DNA of 25,209 nucleotides from a virus. This document shows positions 1 to 7,150 of the stretch, one piece after another. The notes beneath the pieces were generated by a model that saw nothing but the letters and a program-made list of their open reading frames with translations, did no database searches and was not told where the DNA came from. Where the stretch lies: IMG/VR virus record IMGVR_UViG_3300030390_000955, positions 1 to 25,209 of that record. One strand, 5' to 3'. The position numbers and the translations under genes are program-made. How positions within the stretch are numbered: position 1 is the stretch's first letter; every line of letters starts with the position of its first letter.

Positions 1-104
1 CCTCCACACTGCACCCATTGTCCCACCTGAAGTTTTAATTGGCCTTTTTCTACAGCTCTCGCCATTTCCTTGTCCCAGAGATTAATTGTTTTTAAATAAG
101 TCAT
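1..104 (-). CDS. Phage protein of unknown function, N-terminal part
   Basis: Leftward gene cut by the window edge; about 34 residues are visible, starting MTYLKTINLWDKEMARAVEK and continuing with a GQWVQCG segment. The chosen ATG at 104 has a purine-rich GGAAGG about 11 bases upstream. The same frame stays open upstream to two GTG codons at 185 and 182, so a longer N-terminus is possible, but no ribosome binding site precedes those GTGs. It follows the 193-aa gene on the same strand and is probably co-transcribed with it. I do not recognise a function. Confidence 0.6.
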   Translation of the reverse strand, partial: MTYLKTINLWDKEMARAVEKGQLKLQVGQWVQCG

Positions 105-198
105 AACTTGAATTACCTTCCTTTCATAATAATTGCCTATTCTAGGTGCAGTATAGCTCCTAATTTCAAGAGATATGCCCACCACTAATGCTAGGGTA

Positions 199-780
199 CT
201 ACCTATTAACTACACGCTTATAAACAACCCATGTTATCGCCTGTACTTGATATGGTTTAAGCCCATGTTGATTCGCTACAATCTTATAAACTTCTCTCAC
301 TTCTCTATATTGTACCACACTCACCTTGTCAATACTCGCTGTCTTATCATCATAAGCCACACGCAGAGCATGCCTATCTACTGTCACTTCCTCGCTCTCT
401 TTATTGGATATGTTGTCAGCAAAAGAGTAAGTTTTAGTCCTGTTGTATGGTATGGTGAAAGTCCCATTAATAATAGCCTTACATTCTTTTAACATTTTCT
501 TGCTGGCAAAGTATTTAAAGCTAGGTTTAACACCATTAAACACTTCATTAAATAGTGCTATTGTTTCAAGCTTGTTTGTTTCCCATTTCTTTTGAGGACT
601 TAACACGCTTACCACTTGCGCCACCTGAAATAAGCTAACATCATATTGTTTAGCAAGTGTAGCGCATAGCTGCTGCGCTTCGCTATACCACTCCATACCT
701 GCTTTAATATCATGCTTAGTTGCCATATCCAGCCATTTATTAACACTGTTCACTTGCTGTCTGATTGTTAGCTTTTTCAT
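199..780 (-). CDS. Conserved phage protein of unknown function (193 aa)
   Basis: The start ATG at 780 is preceded by a strong purine-rich ribosome binding site (AGGGGAAGG). The protein is mostly helical in appearance. It carries two motifs that I associate with a recurring phage family: VLSPQKKWETNK (about residues 58-69) and VDRHALRVA (about residues 133-141). The SPxxxWExN plus DRHA pattern, in a helix-rich protein, is somewhat reminiscent of helix-hairpin-helix DNA glycosylase-like folds, but I cannot demonstrate a catalytic lysine or an Fe-S cluster, so this is only a suggestion. It sits 10 bases downstream of the 162-aa gene on the same strand, in a leftward block. Real gene: confident. 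Function: unknown. Confidence 0.8.
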   Translation of the reverse strand: MKKLTIRQQVNSVNKWLDMATKHDIKAGMEWYSEAQQLCATLAKQYDVSLFQVAQVVSVLSPQKKWETNKLETIALFNEVFNGVKPSFKYFASKKMLKECKAIINGTFTIPYNRTKTYSFADNISNKESEEVTVDRHALRVAYDDKTASIDKVSVVQYREVREVYKIVANQHGLKPYQVQAITWVVYKRVVNR

Positions 781-790
781 TATCCTTCCC

Positions 791-1279
791 CTAAATTTTA
801 ATTCTACATGCTTGCGTAATACCTACCTGTAGGCACATCCAAACAAAGTCATACTGATTATCAACAAAACGTTTGTTACTAAAATAATACTCCACTTGAC
901 CAAAAGTATCTGCCCACAGAATTTGCAATGCCAAGGGCGAGAGGCCATAGTTTTTAGCATCCTGTTGATGCTTCTCCACTGTGTTGGTTTCGCCTTGCTT
1001 ACTGAAGGACCAACCATTTTCAAGGTGAACTACATCGTGGTAAAACCGAAACAACGTATTTATATCCTTACCATAGATAGAAGTATCGCTTCCATAGTCT
1101 GCAATAGGGACGTGTTTATCTTTTGTCATTTCTTTTAAAGCCTTGAAACTTTCTGGTGCGTCATTAGTAGAGAAGAAAGACCAACCCTTTGAGGAGCACT
1201 CACTAGCCATAGTGAGAAGGAAGCCCTTTATCTCTATAACAGCCCTATCAAAGTCATCTTGTAATACCCAATTTCTCAT
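791..1279 (-). CDS. Conserved phage protein with a histidine/aspartate motif (162 aa)
   Basis: The start is set at the ATG at 1279, which has GGAG about 6 bases upstream. An in-frame TTG four codons earlier overlaps that ribosome binding site and is unlikely. The central segment RFYHDVVHLENGWSF, followed by ETNTVEKHQQDAKNYG, gives a HDxxH-like cluster followed by conserved E, H and Q residues, and the C-terminal third is aromatic-rich. The His/Asp cluster resembles metal-binding HD-type folds, but no family assignment can be proved by eye. The gene is on the minus strand, 10 bases upstream of the 193-aa gene, so the two are probably in one early or accessory transcript. Confidence 0.75.
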   Translation of the reverse strand: MRNWVLQDDFDRAVIEIKGFLLTMASECSSKGWSFFSTNDAPESFKALKEMTKDKHVPIADYGSDTSIYGKDINTLFRFYHDVVHLENGWSFSKQGETNTVEKHQQDAKNYGLSPLALQILWADTFGQVEYYFSNKRFVDNQYDFVWMCLQVGITQACRIKI

Positions 1280-1353
1280 TTGTATCTCCAATTGATTATG
1301 TAATTAATACGTCATAGCACACGATGATGATACCATTCATGCGCTATAGCTTA

Positions 1354-1425
1354 TCAATTTACCTCTTGTTCTAGTAATTCGATTAGGTCTTCTAATTCGT
1401 AGTGCTTACCGTGGTATAAGAACAT
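1354..1425 (-). CDS. Tiny acidic peptide ORF (23 aa), coupled to upstream gene
   Basis: The ATG shares its A with the TGA stop of the preceding 54-aa ORF (TGATG arrangement), and GGGAGGTGG lies just upstream as a ribosome binding site. The peptide, MFLYHGKHYELEDLIELLEQ plus three residues, has an amphipathic acidic helix after a short aromatic start. Length alone would not support it; the overlap and the ribosome binding site do. Function unknown. Confidence 0.45.
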   Translation of the reverse strand: MFLYHGKHYELEDLIELLEQEVN

Positions 1426-1589
1426 CACACCACCTCCCTATTATCTTTGAATAGTTTAGGTTCATCGTATCTATTGCCGCGAGGGTCTTCGAAGACTAGT
1501 GTGTATGGTCCCGCTGCAATACCGTAGGGCTTTGTGATAGTCATTAAGTTGTTATCTCTCGCTAATTGTATGAAGTTTTGAATAGTCAT
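1425..1589 (-). CDS. Small phage ORF of unknown function (54 aa)
   Basis: The ATG at 1589 is preceded by GAGGAAAGACA, a good ribosome binding site at normal spacing. The translation runs MTIQNFIQLARDNNLMTITK, then a stretch with FEDPRGNRYDEPKLFKDN, and ends in EVV. It looks like a small soluble folded domain. It is the first gene of the leftward block, with the 23-aa ORF attached by a one-base overlap. The region upstream (1590-2468) would hold its promoter. Not recognised. Confidence 0.55.
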   Translation of the reverse strand: MTIQNFIQLARDNNLMTITKPYGIAAGPYTLVFEDPRGNRYDEPKLFKDNREVV

Positions 1590-1614
1590 TGTCTTTCCTC
1601 AGTTGTTATATTGA

Positions 1615-1636
1615 AATGCACTATTGATAATGCACT
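1615..1636. repeat. 8-bp direct repeat AATGCACT, upstream of leftward genes
   Basis: AATGCACT occurs at 1615-1622 and again at 1629-1636, with a 6-base ATTGAT spacer. It lies 26-47 bases upstream of the start of the 54-aa gene. It could be a paired protein-binding site or part of the 5' leader; no function is shown. Confidence 0.35.
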
Positions 1637-1865
1637 TGAATATGTGAAGTATTCCAGTTATTAAGCTGTCGCCGCGCTCCACTCGCTAGCCCTTTAGTCT
1701 GATAAGCATCCCAGACAGGTTGTTCTTAACCCTTAGATGATATGCCTCGTTGGCACAATTCAAATATTAGACTAATCAACGAAGAGTGCAACCTTATTCT
1801 AAGAACAATAAAGAATATACATATACTAATATGGAATAGAAAGCCAAGCTATACATAGAATGAAA

Positions 1866-1877
1866 CGCACATGTGCG
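1866..1877. promoter_or_regulatory. 12-bp perfect palindrome CGCACATGTGCG
   Basis: A perfect inverted repeat without spacer in an AT-rich non-coding stretch, which makes its GC-rich ends stand out. The form suits a dimeric regulator binding site or a small hairpin. No binding protein is identified. Confidence 0.35.
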
Positions 1878-2079
1878 AATATCACAAACAATTAGATAGA
1901 GTCAATCCTTATCATTATAACTAATACATATAACAACCAAACAAAAAGGAATAATAAATAGAGATAGGCACTAACAATCGAGGTAGTAAACGTATGTATA
2001 CCTATACTATTAGAACAGCCACTCGACAGAGTGAATGACTGGGACTTGTACTAGTCATTACTATATACAAATCATCTAC

Positions 2080-2283
2080 TTAGCGTGGGATAGCTTCGCT
2101 AGCCTTAAGCGCCTCATCCTTCGCCGCCTTAAAGAAATTCTTTTCAGCTACGCTGAAAGAGTCCCCCACAGGGGGGTTATTACCCTCATGGGTCAATGTG
2201 CATAGCCCCTCAAGAATTTTTACAAAAAATCCGAGTGTCATAGCCTTGACTGGAGCCATGATGTTCGGTGTGGCTAAAGCCAT
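2080..2283 (-). CDS. Doubtful small ORF in control region (67 aa)
   Basis: This ORF has a hydrophobic N-terminal half (around MTLGFFVKILEGL) and an amphipathic C-terminus (KNFFKAAKDEALKAS), so it could be a small membrane-active peptide. Against it: the only ribosome-binding-site-like sequence (GAGG) is one base from the ATG, and the ORF contains strong GC hairpins that suggest a structural role for the DNA or RNA. A short inverted repeat (TGGCT/AGCCA) overlaps the start codon. It is isolated from the other leftward genes by about 490 bases. Confidence 0.3.
   Translation of the reverse strand: MALATPNIMAPVKAMTLGFFVKILEGLCTLTHEGNNPPVGDSFSVAEKNFFKAAKDEALKASEAIPR
2141..2185. other. Cluster of hairpin-forming inverted repeats
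   Basis: On the plus strand TTTCAGC-TAC-GCTGAAA (2142-2158) is followed by CCCCC-ACA-GGGGG (2163-2175) and GGG-TTATTA-CCC (2174-2185). The last two share bases and are alternatives. No T-tract follows on either strand, so they are not classical intrinsic terminators. They could structure a leader or small RNA, or be incidental to the doubtful ORF on the other strand. Confidence 0.35.
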
Positions 2284-2313
2284 ACCTCACACACAGCATC
2301 CCAATATACTATT

Positions 2314-2344
2314 TTGATATTCTTTTTAGTTATATAGATATAAT
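2314..2344 (+). promoter_or_regulatory. Possible sigma70-type promoter for the late operon
   Basis: TTGATA at 2314-2319 and a perfect TATAAT at 2339-2344 are separated by 19 bases, longer than the optimal 17. It lies 125 bases upstream of the holin start and faces the rightward genes. The AT-richness makes chance matches likely. Confidence 0.3.
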
Positions 2345-2381
2345 CTTTATAGAGAAAGAAGAGCATGCTTTACAGATAGTC

Positions 2382-2444
2382 GTGTGTAAACACACTTCTA
2401 GAGATTATAGCTACGGGTGGGGAAGGCAACTGAGCCTCACACCC
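2382..2444 (+). promoter_or_regulatory. Two leader hairpins before the first late gene
   Basis: GTGTGT-AA-ACACAC (2382-2395) and a longer hairpin with GGGTG (2415-2419) pairing to CACCC (2440-2444), plus an inner AGGC/GCCT pairing, lie in the 5' leader. The second ends 16 bases before the ribosome binding site of the 118-aa gene. They may stabilise or process the late transcript. Confidence 0.35.
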
Positions 2445-2468
2445 TAGCGACCTACACTTGGAGAGGAT

Positions 2469-2825
2469 ATGTGGTCTGTTGTTATAGGTGGTGTTGTTAA
2501 GGTTGTTGAAGGTTGGTTTACAACCAAACGAGCCAAGCAAGAAGCAGAAGCACAATACCATATAGCCCTTGCTAAAGGGGAACAGGACTGGGACATAATG
2601 GCTATGAAGAATAGCCAATTCTCTTGGAAAGATGAGTTTATCACCCTTGTGTGGTTTGCTCCTCTTATTGTAGCTTGGTGGTACCCAGAAAAAGCTATGG
2701 CTTGGGTGGACTTTGTAACCCTTATGCCTTTTTGGTATCAAGTATGCTTATTCGGAATAATAGCTGCCTCCTTCGGTTTACGATGGTGGTTTAAACAACA
2801 AGGTATGGGAGTGGTAAAGAAATGA
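2469..2825 (+). CDS. Holin-like membrane protein (118 aa)
   Basis: Predicted to form inner-membrane lesions that trigger lysis. It has a charged region (KRAKQEAEAQYHIALAKGEQ) followed by two hydrophobic segments, about residues 57-73 (FITLVWFAPLIVAWWYP) and 87-103 (FWYQVCLFGIIAASFGL), and a basic C-terminus ending in KK. The order (weak N-terminal hydrophobic patch, charged coil, two membrane segments) resembles the three-TM holins known from phages and gene-transfer agents. The ribosome binding site GGAGAGG lies directly upstream. It is the first gene of the late operon and stands two genes before the small-terminase candidate, as the gene 17.5 holin stands near gene 18 in T7. No endolysin is visible in the window. 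Confidence 0.7.
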   Translation: MWSVVIGGVVKVVEGWFTTKRAKQEAEAQYHIALAKGEQDWDIMAMKNSQFSWKDEFITLVWFAPLIVAWWYPEKAMAWVDFVTLMPFWYQVCLFGIIAASFGLRWWFKQQGMGVVKK

Positions 2826-2890
2826 GTAGATTGCCAGTATCAAGAAAACCCGTAAATACTAAACGCAAACCTTCAAAGAGATTCAGATGA
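2822..2890 (+). CDS. Tiny strongly basic ORF (22 aa) linking holin and tailspike
   Basis: The ATG overlaps the stop of the holin-like gene (ATGA at 2822-2825), and its own stop overlaps the ATG of the spike gene (ATGA at 2887-2890). The peptide begins MSRLPVSRKPVNTKRK and ends KRFR, with nine Lys/Arg in 22 residues and no acidic residue. It may be a real micropeptide, or may only carry ribosomes from the holin to the spike, which has a weak ribosome binding site. The first ten bases (ATGAGTAGAT) are identical to the start of the spike gene. Confidence 0.4.
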   Translation: MSRLPVSRKPVNTKRKPSKRFR

Positions 2891-4620
2891 GTAGATATGT
2901 AAAAGGGGCTTCCCCTAGAACAGTAGCCGCAATAGACACAGAACTGGAAGAGATTGAGGTTGCTATAGGTGATACTCTCTCTCGTAAAGGGGATACTCCT
3001 AATCAGATGGAAGCTGATTTGGATATGAATGATAATGCGCTTATCAATGCCCGTAGGGTCTTTACAGAAAACCTTACATATAAAGGACAGGATTTTGAGG
3101 CTTTCTTAGAGAGCATCACCCCTGTAGGTGTCCCTACATTTTCTAATATTATAACTCCTGCTATGTTTGATATTGTAGGAAACGGCTCTGATGAAACAGT
3201 TAAGATTCAACAGATGTTTGATGCAGCCAGTGGTAAAACAATCTACTTAGATGACAACGCCACATATGGCATTACCCTACTCACTATCCCTGATGATGTC
3301 TCCCTCGTTAGCTACAACTCCCAATTTAGAAAGCTAGTAGCAAATACAGACTACGGTATTTATGTAGGGAATAGGTTTAAAGCGGACCGCCTCCGTATAT
3401 CGAGTGGGGGAGGTTCTTCTGATAAAGGTATACGGATTACTGGTAATCTTGTAAAGATTGGATATTTGAGTGCATCTAGTGATGCTTTTGATTCTGAATG
3501 GGGAATCCATTTTGAGTCCACAGATGGGTCAGTCCTTGGTGGTATTGAGATTGATAAGATGACCACCACAAGATACCGTACAGGAAGTCTTATTTTTAAT
3601 GTAGCTGAGAGCCAGTTCAACAAAAGCACAACACAGGACTACATTGTAGGAATGTATTGCAGGGATGTTGCAGATGTTCAAGTCAACGGTCACATAGCAC
3701 GTTTTACGTCTCCTTCATCCCCCGGTACAGCCGGAAACAACGGGCTTCTTATTGAATCGACTCTTAGTAACTACTCCACTAACAACTGCGTATTTAATGA
3801 TATACACGTAGAGGATGCAGGAGAACATGGTATCCGCCTCGGGGGTAATGTTGCCTCTTCCAATTTGACATTCAATAATATAAAGGTATTGAATTCAGGC
3901 GCAGCAGGTGCAGGGGCGACAGGAGGGGCAGGATTTAAAGCTCTAATGAAAGATGAAACTCTCACTTTCCATAAAAACATTATTGTAAACAATCTGATTG
4001 TTGAGGACTGTTCTACTACAGGGAGTGGCCTAGGTAATTTTGCTGGAGTAATAATCGGCTTATGTGATGGGGTTTCTTTAAATAACATTATAGTTAGAAA
4101 CAAAAACAACGCCTTCTCCTGTTGGGACGGACTGAGCCTTTATGAATGTAAAAATGTTAATGTGACTAACTTCACTGCCCTAAATTGCCGTAGGCATGGG
4201 TTAAGATTAGAGGGGGGCTCAGGAGCCTTTGTCAGTGAGGAGATGACTGATATTAATATTACAAGCTCTACATTCCAGAATGAATCTACAGTTGCCAGTA
4301 GTGTTATTGAGTGTGATACGCTTAATACTTTATTCACTCGCGTTAATATTCAGGCAGATGTAAGATACGGCTCTCAAGCAGCCAACTATGACACAGGTAC
4401 TCTCCCTACTCCGTTTGTTGGATGCAACCTTGATATTACATATAGTGACCCTCTCAGTACAGCAGGGAATCCTCCTGTTACAAATAATAATATTATCAGG
4501 CTGAACTATCGTGGCCCTTGGTATGGGGCGTTTAATATGAATGGTTCAGATTCATCTCTCGTTCAAGAGGACTTGGGGAATGTTCGTATTAGAAAAGCTG
4601 GTGCATGGGTGACGCTCTAA
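2887..4620 (+). CDS. Tailspike 1, pectate-lyase-like beta-helix (577 aa)
   Basis: Receptor-binding tailspike, probably cleaving or binding a surface polysaccharide. Residues 1-60 form a short virion-attachment region (DTELEEIEVAIGDTLSRKGD, then LDMNDNALINARRV) also recognisable in the spike at 12392. From about residue 95 there is a typical beta-helix entry motif (FDIVGNGSDETVKIQQMF, then GKTIYLDDNATYGI). After it come many N/G/V-rich repeats (HGIRLGG, HGLRLEGG, NVNVTNF), as expected for a parallel beta-helix. The last about 100 residues may form a trimerising tail. Translation is probably coupled to the 22-aa ORF, as the only Shine-Dalgarno-like sequence (AAGAGAT) is weak. Catalytic residues cannot be assigned by eye. 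Confidence 0.8.
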   Translation: MSRYVKGASPRTVAAIDTELEEIEVAIGDTLSRKGDTPNQMEADLDMNDNALINARRVFTENLTYKGQDFEAFLESITPVGVPTFSNIITPAMFDIVGNGSDETVKIQQMFDAASGKTIYLDDNATYGITLLTIPDDVSLVSYNSQFRKLVANTDYGIYVGNRFKADRLRISSGGGSSDKGIRITGNLVKIGYLSASSDAFDSEWGIHFESTDGSVLGGIEIDKMTTTRYRTGSLIFNVAESQFNKSTTQDYIVGMYCRDVADVQVNGHIARFTSPSSPGTAGNNGLLIESTLSNYSTNNCVFNDIHVEDAGEHGIRLGGNVASSNLTFNNIKVLNSGAAGAGATGGAGFKALMKDETLTFHKNIIVNNLIVEDCSTTGSGLGNFAGVIIGLCDGVSLNNIIVRNKNNAFSCWDGLSLYECKNVNVTNFTALNCRRHGLRLEGGSGAFVSEEMTDINITSSTFQNESTVASSVIECDTLNTLFTRVNIQADVRYGSQAANYDTGTLPTPFVGCNLDITYSDPLSTAGNPPVTNNNIIRLNYRGPWYGAFNMNGSDSSLVQEDLGNVRIRKAGAWVTL

Positions 4621-5138
4621 TGGCAAAATACAAAGCCTCCAATGGCGTATATCTGAAGAGAGAGCTGTTCCTTGAGTGGAATAACCCCGATGCAGAGTTC
4701 AGTATAAGAGACACAGGACAAGAAGAGTATTACGAAGCCAACAGTGGCAAGAAGTACCGGAGCCTCCCCTATCTCTATCGGCAGTCCTTAGACGAGTATG
4801 AGTGTGCTATTCTGATGCTTGGCAGTTATGAGCATTGGAAAAAACTCTGTGCATGTGAATGGTTTAAGACAGGAAAGTTAAACGGAACACAATTCAGTGG
4901 CTTAAATGACTGGCGAGAAGAGAAGGCTCTTGCAGATGAAATGTCAGCTAAGAAAGTATTGATGCAAGCTATTGAAGAAGGTGACTTACAAGCAGCTAAG
5001 TTCATGTATGATAAAAGTACAAAGGCGAAGACTGCCACGGCTGGTAAAGGGCGACCTGAGAAAAAGGTTCCAAGTTTGAATAAGTCGAATGTAAGTGACA
5101 TCTATAACGAAATTAAAAAGAGAAGTTCTGGTAAGTAG
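4620..5138 (+). CDS. Small terminase subunit candidate (172 aa)
   Basis: Likely recognises phage DNA and regulates the packaging motor. Start set at the ATG at 4620, whose A is the last base of the spike stop (TAATG); an in-frame ATG 15 bases earlier is possible. The central helical part ends with AIEEGDLQAAKFMYDKS, the A(x)nGDxxAAKF pattern commonly seen at the end of the core of small terminases. The C-terminus is basic and ends in KKRSSGK, as expected of a DNA- or TerL-contacting tail. Synteny agrees: spanin-position gene and TerL follow, as in T7 18-18.5-19. No clear helix-turn-helix can be shown, so the call rests mostly on position and the C-terminal pattern. Confidence 0.6.
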   Translation: MAKYKASNGVYLKRELFLEWNNPDAEFSIRDTGQEEYYEANSGKKYRSLPYLYRQSLDEYECAILMLGSYEHWKKLCACEWFKTGKLNGTQFSGLNDWREEKALADEMSAKKVLMQAIEEGDLQAAKFMYDKSTKAKTATAGKGRPEKKVPSLNKSNVSDIYNEIKKRSSGK

Positions 5139-5192
5139 TATACCAGAGAAGGGTCTGCGCATGGCGCTACACTACTAAATAAGGAAAATTGC

Positions 5193-5543
5193 GTGGACGC
5201 AGAAATGGTAATAAAGTCTTTAATCGCTGTTGTACTCGGATATTTTTGGTATGACAAACGCAAACTAGATAGAGAGCTAGAAACTTATAAAAACCTCAAT
5301 GACCAAAAACATGAGGTAGTTCTCAGGGATTTAACAGAAGTGACTCGTAAACAAACAGAGCATGATAATAAGTTCGTAACAGACCAGAGAGTAAGGGATA
5401 TCGTCAAAGACGAGATAAAACCTTTAAAGGAGGATGTTGGTGGAATGAAGAGGGATATAGGCCATATCCTAGAGTCTCTCCAGAAACTAACTATAGAACT
5501 TAGTGTCAGTAATGCTCTACGTGAACAAGATAAAAATAAATGA
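5193..5543 (+). CDS. Membrane-anchored coiled-coil protein, i-spanin candidate (116 aa)
   Basis: The GTG start at 5193 has AAGGAAAA at good spacing. A single N-terminal hydrophobic segment (about residues 6-19, VIKSLIAVVLGYFW) is followed by a long charged, heptad-like region (RELETYKNLNDQKHEVVLRD onward). This is the topology of Rz-type inner-membrane spanins. It sits between the small-terminase candidate and TerL, exactly where T7 carries its Rz-like gene 18.5. I did not find an embedded lipoprotein (o-spanin) ORF. Alternative: a generic phage membrane protein with a coiled coil. Confidence 0.5.
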   Translation: MDAEMVIKSLIAVVLGYFWYDKRKLDRELETYKNLNDQKHEVVLRDLTEVTRKQTEHDNKFVTDQRVRDIVKDEIKPLKEDVGGMKRDIGHILESLQKLTIELSVSNALREQDKNK

Positions 5544-7150
5544 GTGAACAGATTAGAAAAGACTGTGAGAGCTCACTCTACACTTATGCTCAAGTAATGT
5601 TCCCTGAGAGGTATTTTGGGGATGTCCATGAAGAGATGTTTCACTTCTTCCAGAAGTCGTTAGAGACTGCTATGGAGAAAGGTGAGGGGGATAATGCAGC
5701 AGCTCTCGTACCACGGGACCACCAGAAGTCTTTCTGTATAGCTGTAGCATGTAGTTGGGCTATTACAAAACACCCTTGGTTTACTGTTACATATGTTTCT
5801 TCAAACCCTACACTAGCTGAAAGACAGCTTACGGTTATTAAGAATATATTTAAGAGTGACAATCATAGGGAGCTTTGGCCTGCTATGATGAACTACGAAA
5901 TAAATCCCCGTAGTAAAGAATATGAACACAAGCCTACAGGTACGTGGACTAAGACGGAGATAGGTGTAGACCACCCTGAGAGACCAAAGAGTGAGAAAGA
6001 CCCTACAGTAGCAGCCACTAGTGCTAAGTCTACTAATACAGGGGCTCACTATAAGATGTGTATCTTTGATGATTTGGTTACTAACGAGAACTACCGCAGT
6101 GCAGCAGAAAGAGAAGACATTAAAGAAGTTTATCAGTCTTATGCCTCTATTGCTACAACAGGTAGTATTAAGTGGATGGTAGGAACCCGCTACGGGGATA
6201 ACGACCTTTACTCTGAACTAAAAACCAAAGAGTATTACATATATGATGATGTGGGAAATATTGAAGAAACCCGTCCTCTTTGGAAATGGTTTGAGAGAAC
6301 AATAGAAGACAGCAAGAATAAAGATGGAAGCGGCACATACGTATGGCCTAGAGCACAGATGCCTGATGGAAGCTGGTATGGCTTTAACCAAACAGAATTA
6401 AGTAAGAAACGCTCGGAGGCTTTTAACTTAGAGCTGTTCTTTGCGCAGTACTACAACGACCCAAATGCGGCTGATGTAGACAAGATTACTAAAGAGAACT
6501 TTATGTATCTTCAGCCTAATATGCTTGAGAACAGACAAGGTAAATGGTTTTATGGTACTAAAGAACTCAAGATTGCTTGTGGTATGGATTTGGCTTTTAG
6601 TGAAGGCAGTGGAGTCAAAAAGACCAAGAGAGACTTCACCTCAATTGCTGTTATCGCATGGGACGGAGATGGTTACTTATACATACTTGACCTCCAGAGA
6701 TTTCAAACAGTTAAAGCGGAAGTCTACTATGAAAAACTTATAGAGCTTCATGCTTATTGGGACTTCAGAGAAGCCACAATAGAAACTAACTCAGGGGGTT
6801 CTGTCGTAGCCACATTTATACAGGATGAGTTACGTAGAGCAGGACACACCCTTGTGATTAAGCATCAACATAAGAATCAGAAAGATGGTTCAAAAGAAGA
6901 ACGTAACTCACAACTCTTTGAGCCTTTATACAGAACAAAAAGTGTCTATCATACGAAAGGCGGTTTTACAAGACTCTTGGAAGAAGAGCTTCGCCTAACA
7001 AGACCCCCTCACGACGATTTGAAAGATGCTGTATGGATAGCTGTTAGTAATAGTAAGCGTCCGTCTAAACCTAAATTTGCAACAAATAAAAAAGAAAGGA
7101 ATGTTGTTAATGCTAATAGCAGATTCCTCAACAGGAGAAAGAGAGCTTGA
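5540..7150 (+). CDS. terL: Terminase large subunit (536 aa)
   Basis: ATP-driven DNA packaging motor and nuclease. ATPase domain: a deviant Walker A, LVPRDHQKS (residues 56-64), an adenine-side segment before it, and Walker B CIFDDLV (about residues 174-180). The C-terminal RNase H-like nuclease shows D350 in GMDLAFSEG, E415 in ATIETNSGG and D492/D493 in PHDDLKDAV, the expected acidic triad. Length is close to T7 gp19 (586 aa). The ATG overlaps the stop of the preceding gene (ATGA) and its own stop overlaps the portal start, so all are translationally coupled. Only a weak ribosome binding site is visible. Confidence 0.95.
   Translation: MSEQIRKDCESSLYTYAQVMFPERYFGDVHEEMFHFFQKSLETAMEKGEGDNAAALVPRDHQKSFCIAVACSWAITKHPWFTVTYVSSNPTLAERQLTVIKNIFKSDNHRELWPAMMNYEINPRSKEYEHKPTGTWTKTEIGVDHPERPKSEKDPTVAATSAKSTNTGAHYKMCIFDDLVTNENYRSAAEREDIKEVYQSYASIATTGSIKWMVGTRYGDNDLYSELKTKEYYIYDDVGNIEETRPLWKWFERTIEDSKNKDGSGTYVWPRAQMPDGSWYGFNQTELSKKRSEAFNLELFFAQYYNDPNAADVDKITKENFMYLQPNMLENRQGKWFYGTKELKIACGMDLAFSEGSGVKKTKRDFTSIAVIAWDGDGYLYILDLQRFQTVKAEVYYEKLIELHAYWDFREATIETNSGGSVVATFIQDELRRAGHTLVIKHQHKNQKDGSKEERNSQLFEPLYRTKSVYHTKGGFTRLLEEELRLTRPPHDDLKDAVWIAVSNSKRPSKPKFATNKKERNVVNANSRFLNRRKRA

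Larger units (their letters stand above)
1822..2313 (+). promoter_or_regulatory. Three same-facing copies of a TATACTAWT motif
   Basis: TATACTAAT occurs at 1822-1830, and TATACTATT at 2003-2011 and 2305-2313, all on the plus strand. The middle copy reads CCTATACTATTAGAACAG, loosely like single-subunit phage polymerase promoters (compare the CACTATAG core). All face the late operon. They could be phage promoters or AT-rich -10-like elements; the assignment is tentative. Confidence 0.3.
1590..2468. promoter_or_regulatory. Divergent control region between leftward and rightward arms
   Basis: About 880 bases separate the first leftward gene from the first rightward gene, in a genome where other genes nearly touch. 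Apart from one doubtful minus-strand ORF (2080-2283) I see no gene. The stretch from about 1790 to 2070 is very AT-rich. The region holds a direct repeat, a 12-bp palindrome, several hairpins and a repeated TATACTAWT motif, listed separately. It must contain promoters for both arms and could hold a replication origin or a small RNA; none of these is proved. Confidence 0.6.

Noticed and set aside
175-492. Plus-strand ORF of 105 aa opposite the leftward 193-aa gene
   Set aside because: It lies inside a minus-strand gene with a good ribosome binding site and recognisable motifs; its own translation has the low-complexity look of an antisense shadow and no ribosome binding site was seen.
1296-1340. 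14-aa minus-strand ORF between the 23-aa and 162-aa genes
   Set aside because: No ribosome binding site, no overlap with neighbours, nothing protein-like.
1660-1780. Possible tRNA in the structured stretch near 1665-1765
   Set aside because: Short stems exist (for example GTCTG/CAGAC), but no cloverleaf, T-loop consensus or acceptor stem could be built on either strand.
2400-2460. Possible tRNA-like or small RNA fold before the holin gene
   Set aside because: Only one good hairpin is present; kept as a leader hairpin, not as an RNA gene.
2370-2741. Minus-strand ORFs covering the leader and holin-like gene
   Set aside because: They oppose a well-supported plus-strand gene with a good ribosome binding site; no protein-like motif.
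5139-5192. Terminator in the gap before the i-spanin candidate
   Set aside because: Only a 4-bp GCGC/GCGC stem without a T-tract; too weak.
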